Positions 55,846-64,000 of a stretch of 64,000 nucleotides of DNA are shown here, one piece after another. Numbering within the stretch: position 1 is the stretch's first letter; each line of letters starts with the position of its first letter. Where the stretch lies: NCBI GenBank assembly GCA_013407085.1, contig JACCGJ010023619.1, positions 1 through 64,000 on the forward strand, read 5' to 3'. Under the pieces are notes generated by a model that saw nothing but the letters and a program-made list of their open reading frames with translations, did no database searches and was not told the DNA's origin. This stretch comes from Atriophallophorus winterbourni. Taxonomy: Eukaryota > Platyhelminthes > Trematoda > Plagiorchiida > Microphallidae. A program made the translations under genes and the position numbers.

Positions 55846-56431
55846 TGAACGTCGTAACAAGGTTAGATAAAGATCAACGACTTTATCGAAAACCGTGATC
55901 TACTGCGATAATAACTAGCTACACATCAATGAGACAATGGACGTCAGCAGACAGAAATGGACTTCAGTAATGTCCAATTAGCCAGTTTATTACGAACTTC
56001 AGACAAACCAGCAGCTTAACAAATAACACATACTGTGGATATAAAGGCATTTAAAGCATACGATGTTTCAATAAAGATGCTCGTTTTACGTATGTTTGAC
56101 ATATGAGCATCTGACTTCGACCTAAAGTTTAAAGTTGATTGTGTGGTTTCTTATCAACGAGCCACCACTATTGAAACAAATCCGAACGGTGAAAATTTGC
56201 GCGGGCTATCCAGTCGAGAATGTGTAGCCAAAGCCAGCCAGCCTTCAGTGGATGGTTTTCAATGTGCAGGATTTCGAAATCAATTGCACGTCAATCCGAG
56301 TATCGGACACCGAGTTATCCGAAGACTACTAGAATTTTTTGGATACGCACAAACATTCGAAAAACAATATACTTAAATAAGCATTTTCCACCTACGTTTC
56401 TTCACCCTATTTCACAGGCGGAATTAATTTT

Positions 56432-57210
56432 TTATCCATCCCCTAGGAGCATGGAGAGTACACCTAATGTTGAGGTAGGGAATTCGAAAGAAATATAGCA
56501 CATACGGCAAAAATGGCGCCGACAATCAATAGGGGGACTTGGGACGTACAGGGATAAGGTATGCCCGCGCGTCACTTTCTCCTTACACCCATCAAGCAAG
56601 TGTTTCAGTGGATTTTCTTCGGTAGAGACAATTCTATTGATCAAAATCATATCCTGCCGTATCATCCTTTGGGTAAAGTCACCTAGACCCAGACGTCGCA
56701 ATATTTTGGTGTACGGAACATTACGAAGACCCATCACTAACTTTGTTGCTCTGGAATAGATTTTATCACGAGATCAATATCTGTTCGCAGCGATGGAGCC
56801 CAGACCTCTACCGCATACTCCATCGTAGGACGAAGTTAGAAAATAATTATCCTTGTAAAGTTACCAGTGAGAATCCTCCAAATATTCTTCGAAAGATACC
56901 AACAATCTGTTGGTCTGTCGGCAGTGCACAGTGCTCTTCAGGTTTCCACTAATCCATAATCTAAGATGTTTTTCCAACGAGCTCCATGTCAAGTTTTCTG
57001 TCCCCAGTGGATATGTCCAATGAACATTCTTGCCAAGCTGGAGCATTTTACTTTTCCGTGTGTTGAATGTTATATCAGTCATGGTCGCCCAATCTGACAC
57101 GTCCGAATCCCTTTACAGTTTCTCACAGTCCTCTGCACAACGGATTTGCGTCCAAATTTTCATATCATCTGCGAACAGGACCATTTTGGACGATACGATG
57201 CAGCAATTAG
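56432..57210 (-). pseudogene. CR1-C reverse transcriptase relic
   Basis: Minus frames 57100-56861 (SKMLQLGKNVHWTYPLGTEN, LRLWISGNLKSTVHC) and 56737-56432 (RNVPYTKILRRLGLGDF, NRIVSTEENPLKHLL, DCRRHFCRMCYISF) match the RT at 44086-45201 in order. Degenerate. Confidence 0.8.
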
Positions 57211-57640
57211 CTTTTTAACGCAAATCTTACATCGCATTTTGAAACGTAGCAAATTGATTTGAAAAATCACCCAATGTTGGTGAAATTTCTTATTATATGT
57301 GACCCACTTCGTTTTGCGATAATAGATCTGGCCGAAAAGTTAAACATACCTCGGTATCGATTGTGATCAGACTTGGATTAAATATTCCATGAGAGTTCAC
57401 TTGTATGTGGAGAGTATCCATGATAATATTTCAAGGTTAAAGCTAAATATCTTGTTTAGCAGACCCAGGATATGGCGCATTCTCGTTTGTCACTAATGTA
57501 TCGGAATAAGGTTACACAAAACCCGGATACCGACATCCCTTTTGCTGATAATCCAGACGAATGCCCCTGCAATTCAAGACGATGGGAATGAATAAAAGAC
57601 TCGAAGCCTAAAAATAGGACCACATCGCTGCTATACTCAG

Positions 57641-57981
57641 ATGCTTTGTACGATCAATCGAATGTCACTCATCACTTTACACGACATTCGTTAACTTCAA
57701 GAAAGCCGTCGACAGAGAGACATAATGGAATTCATCATCATCTGACAGATGTGCGAAAAAATATCATGCCAGATTATAACAGGGATTATAACAGGATTAT
57801 ATCCAGACATGGAATTTTACCAACAAGTTACAGACGTTTGTCCACAACTGCTTGCGCTGCATTCTCAACATCAGATGATTCGAAAATTCTAAGAAATAGG
57901 CACAGAAGAATAAACGAAAATCCGGTCGGAGCTGACATCAAGAAAAGTAAACGAAGCTGTGTACACCACAAACTCGATAGT
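57641..57981 (+). CDS. Candidate upstream exon of the ACK-like gene (weak)
   Basis: Open frame from acceptor CTATACTCAG to donor GTCAGT, about 113 codons, basic and His/Ser/Arg-rich (TRHSLTSRKPSTERHNGIHH). It ends in phase 0, and the ACK C-terminal exon can start in phase 0 at 58826 (acceptor AAAGTTAG). No domain is recognised; it could equally be a chance ORF. Confidence 0.25.
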
Positions 57982-58147
57982 GTCAGTATAAAAGCACTGA
58001 AACCCAATCCAGCTTACACAGGATTAACTTAAGTAATTTGTCTATGATTCAGAGATTTTCCCATCTGCTAAACGTGAAGGCTACTTGCGTTTCAGTCAGG
58101 TTGATAAGTTAGTTATGTCAATGTCATAGCCAAATGTATTGTGTCGC

Positions 58148-58180
58148 CGAAAAAGCATACTTTTTTCAACCATAAATCTG
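58148..58180 (+). repeat. CR1-C 3' tail scrap
   Basis: GCATACTTTTTTCAACCATA followed by AATCTGAT, similar to the other tail copies; short and uncertain. Confidence 0.35.
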
Positions 58181-58846
58181 ATATGATTTTCCTTTCGTGT
58201 TGCGTTTGAATCAACACACGCGTTTCTTGCATGAGTGCACTTCCACCAATATTTCCAAGTATTCATTTTTAGAAACCGACGAACAGAATAAATATTATTG
58301 ACACTCCGGTAGGCTCATATTATTCACGCCTGTTGACAACGAAACTCAGCACAACGTACTTAGTGCAACACAGTCTGTGTTGTTCAACCAATTACACCTT
58401 GTGGGGGTGTATGTTTGTATTTTGTCATTCCGTTGCCATGGCGGCAGCGTCCACATTGCCATGTGGCCAACTCAAGTTTCGATAAACTGCTCCGCGTACG
58501 ATACATGCTAAACTGTTATTCTCCTAAATCACATTTTCATCTGTGCGTTTGCCGATGCAGCTGGATGGTGGATCGATAACCGAAGAACCAATCAACGTAT
58601 CACCTGTTATTTGTATTAACCAATCATCGTTTCGCAGGCGTTGCAACGCGAATGCCACGACATTGCTTCAATTGTGGTGTGGTTACGGTATGTGAGACTC
58701 CAAACCACCAATGGGACATACAGTTAAACGTGTGATTTTTCTATCAAAAAGCGGCTTTTCACCTTTTGCCACAACCGACGGGAAATAGCCGACAGAACAT
58801 ATAATCAATGAAAGCGTAAAGTTAGGAAACGCACTATAGCAACGTA

Positions 58847-60069
58847 ATGGAAGATAGAGAATGCCAAGCTGAACTCCAGGGCTCCACAACTCATCTTCTT
58901 CATGCGGACAATGATGATGGAAGCTACGCAGACAGATCCAAATTGTTGACCAGCTGTGGCCCTCTCAGCGTTGCTCTTCGACGTGCATCTTCTGCTCCGC
59001 GTCATTTCATGAGTACGAGAGATGCACAAAAACTGCGTCATGATTTTCAAAAATTGTTTGAAACAGGAAGTTACAAAGGAATGAATAATGATCTACAGAA
59101 CACGGAACTTGTAGACGATAAATGGCAACAACCGGCGACCAAGGTTGACAAGCTTTTGACTTGTATTCACCGATCCCCAAGTGTTACCATGACTCGCGCT
59201 ACGAAACAACAACAACAACAACCATATTGGACCGAAAAACAATGCTCCTCGTCCTCTACTGAATCGCCGTTTCGTGATCCCTTACTAGAGGAATTGGATG
59301 CGGAATTACCGATCCCTCCACCTCCACCGAAAGCGATTCCATTTTGGCTTAAAATGTCCCTTGACAAGCAATACCATAAGTTGTTGAAAAATAATCAACT
59401 TCCAATGAGTCAATCGCTCACACCCCCAACCAGTCCATCGTCTGATTTAGATAAGTTAATCAAAAGAAACTCGAAGAGTTTGGGCCATGATGATGTGAGA
59501 ATTTGTCCAATCATGCAAAATGGTGTAAAAATGAGTGACACTCATTACTGGTTATTGCAACCACCGTCTGCTTATCGATATCCATCTACAATCACAGTGC
59601 TCACAGCGAACGAGTCCCCCCACCGACCCCAACAGATTTTGTTCCAAGCAAACATTATTTGAACTTGCAAAGTCCGGTCAAACTCCGCCGTGGTCATTCC
59701 GATAGCCAGCGGAATCAATGCAATTCCATGCATCGAGAAAAAATCAATCGACTTCTCGCCGAGATACCCAGTGCCACTGAAGCAGAATGTCAGGCGATTC
59801 TCATCGGATGTGGGTATAATTATACGGAAGCTGTCAAGAAGTTGAAACTTGAACTTTTGTACCGGCAAGGTTATGCGTCACGGAGTAGATGTAGCCGATT
59901 ACTAAGTAAGAATCAATGGAGTCTTGAAGAAGCGACCAAAGAAGCGCGCCGTGAATACGAGGTTCATAATCCAAACTACAACTTTCAGCAACCTTCAAGC
60001 ACTAATCACTTGCGGGATCAAATATTCACTTTCAGTGAAGAATTGTCAGATACTGAGATTCACGAATAA
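58847..60069 (+). CDS. Activated CDC42 kinase (ACK/TNK2)-like, C-terminal exon with frameshift
   Basis: C-terminal part of a non-receptor tyrosine kinase acting downstream of CDC42. First frame 58847-59662; second frame to stop 60069; about 407 codons if joined. Features: arginine/serine motif RRASSAPRHF, a QQQQQ run (~59207), proline stretch PIPPPPPKAIP, a Mig-6/ACK homology motif SDTHYWLLQPP (residues ~230-240), UBA domain TEAECQAILIGCGYNYTEAV (~310-330) and a second helical pair ending WSLEEATKEARREYE, as at the end of human TNK2. The frame breaks in a C6 run at 59616-59621; C7 would restore continuity (SPPPTPTDF). The first ATG may be internal: the frame is open to 58826. No kinase, SH3 or CRIB segment was found upstream here. 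ATTAAA at 60342 may serve polyadenylation. Confidence 0.8.
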
Positions 60070-61790
60070 CAGGATATAAATCATTCAAGCTCCTTCCTTT
60101 ATCGCCGTATGCATTTGCTAATGAGAAAATTTTCAGGCTCTTCAACAAAACAGTTAACATTTGTAAATATTCCTCAACCAATTTTCTAATATTCACCATT
60201 GGGCTTTCAAGAAAGGTAAGATAGAATGGTGTATTAAAATTTCCGAACCCATGATCTTTCCAACTGTGTAATGGTTTTTGCTTGTATTACTTGCCATGAA
60301 ATATTTTGGTGTAAATAAGTCTGTAAAGTCCAGATTATTGTATTAAATTTTTTTATACAGAAAACGTGTATTTTGGGCTGTATGATCGTCTTCTAAATAT
60401 TGTATAATTTTTCGATTCTTTTAAAAACTGGGCGACATGTTTGTTCACTGATCACTGTGTAGGAAGCCGTTTATAAGATGTGAATAGTTAGAAATCAGGT
60501 CAACCACATTCACCTTGTATTATACCACTCGCCTTCATCTGCACTTAAATTGGAACCACTCCATGCTTCTCTATTTGCACGGTGTAGGTCATTGTACGAT
60601 CCAAATTATAACTTTAGTTCCCATTCAACCAAGATTGTTAAGGTGACCTTTCTCAAGGCTTTAATCATATGTTTGGTGGAAATATTTTGATGTATGTGGA
60701 TTCAATGCGGTCCTAGTAGTGTTCCGTATAGAGAACGATTGCGACATTCGGGTCTGTGAATTTACCTAAAGGTGCCATGTTATTATTCGTACCCATAAAC
60801 AGGCGACTACCTAAGGACTACCCAGTAAGACACTTGTCTCAAGAGTGTGGGGGCAAACATTATCTAGCTACATCCCAAGTTCACGTATTGGCGGTCAGCG
60901 ATTTTTCTGAACGTGTGATAGAATTGTTGTTGTGTGTTCGCTGAGCTGGCATTGTAGCAGTAGGAGGTTTCGTCATCAAGCTAGATGACATCGTCAGCTG
61001 AGCTTGTTGCGAAGTGGTTGTAACCGTCGTGTTCTCTGATTTTTATACGTTGAACGTTCTGTTTCTTTCCTAGTCATTGGTTGTTCTCAAGGTCACATGG
61101 CTTAATTTGATAAAATTCCCCTTTACAGCAAAAGTGGATCATCATATGCAAAAATTTTATTTGTGAGCCATAAATTTGATATACCCGCTACATACTATTT
61201 TTTCACACTCCCATTTATACCATAATTCGGTGGTGTAAAGTGTTCACATATTTACCATAAATCCTTGAAACCCTACGCAGGCGAAATGCATATATGAACA
61301 CCTCCCAATGACTCTGACTCAAGCAGTGAAGCGTTTTACATAGACCACTTTAACATGGCTTCCAATTTTTGTGGAAATACGAGATCATTTATTATCAGAA
61401 GTTTCAATTTCTGACGAAAATTAGCAAAGATTAGCTTTTGTTGCAGATAAACACTGCCACCAATTGTATCCTGTTTAGACAGGATTTGGAAATGGTTGAT
61501 GAATTCACAACGTGACTGTGCAAGATACGGCTATCATCCACAACCATACCATTCAATTTTGGTCACGTGATGATGATCATGTGACGTGTGTGCGTGCGTA
61601 CCGTTGAACTATTAATATAAGGTTTTTAAAAGTCAGTCAAGTGGTTTGAACATAAGTTGATGAGTGCTTGCTGTGCCATTTGGGTGTGTATAATCTTTCT
61701 CTAAATGGAGCTGATTCAGATTATTTGAAGTTCTCTCAATTTCTCGTCTGTCCGCTTCCGTTGTGGGCAACTTTTAAAAGATCGATATTA
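60070..61790. other. 3' flank of ACK-like gene and unassigned sequence
   Basis: The first ~300 bp are probably 3' UTR. A CR1-C-like tail (TTTACCATAAATCCTTGAAA) lies at 61228-61268. No gene recognised; the 62-codon frame at 60756 is unsupported. Confidence 0.4.
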
Positions 61791-61814
61791 AGCGTCTCTT
61801 CTGATCCCTTATGG

Positions 61815-62225
61815 CCAATTACGAAGTAGTTGGTAGACCTGCTGAACAATTTGTGCGGACCGCCGTATGGTGGCTGAAGTGGTCGACGTAATCATTCGGC
61901 AAGCAGATAGACAAGTCAGCTGGGATGTAGAAAGGTTGAGTGTTTGGGTGAGTTAGGATTGCTCGTAAGGATTTCATGAAGCTACGAAGGCGACTGACAA
62001 TCTGTGGAGCTGTGAGATCAAATAATGAATCAGAAGTAGTCCGGAATTCGCCAGGTAGGTTAAGTGTACTACTGTACATCATCTCAGTGGCTGAACAACC
62101 TAGGTCTTCTTTCACGGTGGTACGAATATCAAGAATCACCAATGGTAATGTCTCAGATCAATGGTCTGAATTCTCGTGACTCATGGTTACGGCTTTGAGT
62201 TGGTGTTGAAATCTCTCGAACTATG
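61815..62225 (-). pseudogene. Gypsy integrase C-terminal relic
   Basis: Minus strand reads ERFQHQLKAVTMSHENSDH, stop (where Trp is usual), SETLPLVILDIRTTVKEDLG, CSATEMMYSSTLNLPGEF, then a SRLRSFMKSLRAI segment; this is the end of a Gypsy/Ty3 integrase. It is a different family from the relic at 13880. Fragment, inactive. Confidence 0.85.
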
Positions 62226-62259
62226 GACAGTTCGTATTAGTTCAGAATTTTCATAATAA

Positions 62260-62730
62260 GTTTCTTCCTTTTACTCGATTTATGCTCCAAATAGCCTGGG
62301 GCTTTCTCGTAACAAACGTGCGATTGCTGATTCGCAAGTTTTGCGAATTTCCAGAGAACTCAGTACTAAGATAAGTGAACACAAAAATCGAATTGGTAAG
62401 CAGCCACGCAATTCCAGTGAATATCAATCACTGATAAGAGATTCAGCACTAGCTGAACACGTGCTGGACACAGGTCACAGCGTTGATCTTGACAACGTAA
62501 AAGTGATAAGGCGCGGTATAAAACCATACATTGAACGACTTCACGCTGAGGCGGTTGAGATAACAAAGGCCGGTAAGAATGCAGTCAATAAGGTGGATGG
62601 GGCTGATATCTCCACAATCTGGTGTCCGGTTCTGCAGCGGATAAACATTAACATGCGTGACCCATGGTGCGCGCACCGAGCTAATCGGTCAGCAGATGTC
62701 ATTCACACCTGCCAAGACTACAACAATTAA
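62260..62730 (+). pseudogene. Penelope-like element, GIY-YIG endonuclease C-terminal part
   Basis: Frame 62341-62730: STKISEHKNRIGKQP, DSALAEHVLDTGHSVDLDNV, KVIRRGIKPYIERLHAEAVE. The SxRIxEH...HxxxTGH...AVxI arrangement matches the GIY-YIG endonuclease that ends Penelope-like polyproteins. No GIY or YIG motif and no RT are visible upstream, so it is a 5'-truncated relic. The hammerhead-bearing repeats at 63421 onward probably belong to it. Confidence 0.75.
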
Positions 62731-63420
62731 GGGATTATACGGCAGGTAGGGGTGGTGGTGCATCAGTTGATGTTGAACGCGCCTGTCCTTCTTAACGAGC
62801 GCAGAACCCACCATGGACTGTGCAGTTCTTAACCAGCTTATGATTGGTCAGGTGAATGTAATTTAAGCTTGTTCTCTGTTCGTACTGAAACGTTACCAAC
62901 AAACTACTCTCACCGATTCATTACAAACTTTATATTTTTTCATGATTATGATTCCCCGATCGGTCACAAACATTTCCCATTACAGTCCATAATAGCTGAT
63001 TGCAACAGTTCATGCAATATGATCTATATAATTCGTATAACTTTCGAGTTAGGATTTAATGGACAAGGAGATCAACCGACTTAGCTCGAATTAAAATGAT
63101 TAACTCAGTAAAGAAATGGAGGCAAGGAAGTCGGCATTATGGCAACACTGACTGCAAAATAACCGCTTTTTAAATCAAAGGTGTCTGTTGACACTCCTAT
63201 TAAGATGGATAGAAGCTAATATACCTAGCAAGGGGAGTAGATATCGAAATTGCGTGATTACTTTATAATCCGTCAATCTTGAATCTATTAGATATGCATA
63301 AGTACGTCTTTTGTTAACTGTACATTTGCTATACTATATATAAGAATTATTATTACGCCCATGTTCGTTAGTACAATCGTCTTTTTGTTATAAAAAAATT
63401 CGCTTTCAAACAGTATCATT
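62731..63420. other. Likely Penelope-like 3' noncoding region and flank
   Basis: No gene. A short structured GC-rich stretch at 62740-62860 follows the stop; the rest is unassigned. Confidence 0.3.
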
Positions 63421-63633
63421 AAGAGATGTGTTTCTCACATCTCCAAATTACACTCCCCTACTACCGGTTTTCTGACTGTTTTGCGTCATCAGGGTGGGAC
63501 AGTAGATTAGTTCAGTGAGCCTTCAAACAGTGGATAAATGGTAAACAAGGTGATACTTGAATGCCACTGTTGCATAGGGTTCGTACAACGAACCACGATG
63601 TTCAAACAAAGAATAACATAGTGATTCGTGGTC
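63421..63633 (-). repeat. Terminal repeat, inverted arm
   Basis: About 213 bp that is the reverse complement (roughly 88% by eye) of 63677-63895. Carries a hammerhead-like core on the minus strand. Confidence 0.85.
63448..63508 (-). ncRNA. Hammerhead-like ribozyme (degenerate stem II)
   Basis: Minus strand: CTGATGA at 63492-63486, GAAA, then ACCGGTA giving a GTA cleavage triplet. Stem I pairs CCC with GGG beyond a 2x2 internal loop. Stem II pairing is poor, so activity is doubtful. Confidence 0.5.
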
Positions 63634-63676
63634 AAGCACTCAAGGCGCTTATGGATGACCAAAGTGATATGTTGCT

Positions 63677-63895
63677 CACGAGTCACTATGTGATTCTATG
63701 TTTGAATATCGTCGTTTGTTGTATGAACCCTATGCAACAGTTGCATTCAAGTATCACTTTGTTTACCATTTATCCACTGTTTCAAGGCTCACTGAACATA
63801 ATCTTACTGTCTCCACCTGATGACGGCAAACAACCGGAAACCGGTAGTATAGTGTAATTTCGGGGGATGTGATCAACACATCACTTTGGTAATCC
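63677..63895 (+). repeat. Terminal repeat, direct arm
   Basis: Plus-strand copy of the terminal repeat; separated by ~43 bp from the inverted arm and followed at once by a further copy. Confidence 0.85.
63804..63857 (+). ncRNA. Hammerhead-like ribozyme in Penelope-type terminal repeat
   Basis: CTGATGA at 63817-63823; stem II CGG/CCG with loop CAAACAA; GAAA at 63837-63840; palindromic stem III ACCGGT; GTA triplet ending 63846. Stem I: AC/GT, internal loop, CT/AG, internal loop, TTAC/GTAA. All core residues are present. Such minimal hammerheads in Penelope-like terminal repeats are known in animals. Confidence 0.7.
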
Positions 63896-64000
63896 ATAAG
63901 CGTCTTAGTGCTTGACCACGATCACTATGTGATTCTGTGTTTGAACGTCGTGGTTCGTTGCAACAGTGGCATTCAAGTATCACCTTGTTTAATCATTGAA
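63887..64000 (+). repeat. Second direct copy of the terminal repeat (cut by window end)
   Basis: Starts CACATCACTTTGGTAATCCA and repeats the 63660-63770 text (GTGCTTGACCACGA, GTTTGAACGTCG, GCATTCAAGTATCACC). Its hammerhead would lie beyond the window. Confidence 0.8.

Noticed and set aside
1..64000. CRISPR arrays, bacterial operons, tRNA or rRNA genes
   Set aside because: No regularly spaced repeats, Shine-Dalgarno-led gene series or recognisable tRNA/rRNA cores were seen. The direct repeats present are transposon-derived.

Overview
The window is nuclear DNA of a multicellular eukaryote, most likely a flatworm and probably a digenean trematode. The sequence shows split genes with GT-AG introns (one of only 36 nt). 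It carries CR1/Jockey-, RTE-, Gypsy- and Penelope-type retroelement relics and hammerhead-ribozyme repeats. The species cannot be fixed from sequence alone. There are no bacterial-style operons, CRISPR arrays or tRNA/rRNA genes that I could recognise.

Region 1 (2.0-13.0 kb, minus strand): a complete MOCS3/UBA4 gene (E1-like sulfur-carrier activator plus rhodanese). I reconstructed 11 coding exons whose phases all agree and which sum to 1,377 nt (458 codons plus stop). Most exons are invisible to simple ORF calling. The introns are packed with a ~235-bp SINE-like repeat (called family S here), RTE-type LINE 3' ends and another unclassified repeat (E).

Region 2 (13.6-35 kb): nested retroelement territory. 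It has two degenerate Gypsy pol relics, a CR1 relic, a ~3.25-kb tandem duplication (units A and B), and a nearly full-length minus-strand CR1 element (27.1-31.8 kb) with ORF1 (PHD-type finger) and an ORF2 (endonuclease + RT) broken by three small frameshifts.

Region 3 (35-48 kb): an AT-rich Jockey/CR1-like LINE, a decayed second copy of the CR1 element, a further CR1-type LINE with a long RT ORF but a mutated catalytic motif, and RTE relics. Inside the decayed CR1 copy lies a 419-bp insert made of a 257-bp monomer repeated about 1.6 times. Each repeat can fold as a type I hammerhead ribozyme; the first has an intact core.

Region 4 (48-58.8 kb): mostly unassigned AT-rich sequence with LINE scraps, one inverted repeat and two weak candidate exon groups.

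Region 5 (58.8-60.1 kb, plus strand): the C-terminal exon of an activated CDC42 kinase (ACK/TNK2)-like gene with a Mig-6-like segment and a UBA domain. It carries a one-base frameshift in a C homopolymer. Its kinase domain was not found in this window.

Region 6 (60-64 kb): a Gypsy integrase relic, a Penelope-like GIY-YIG endonuclease relic, and inverted/tandem terminal repeats each carrying a hammerhead-like core. The two host genes show no functional link; transposable elements dominate the rest.
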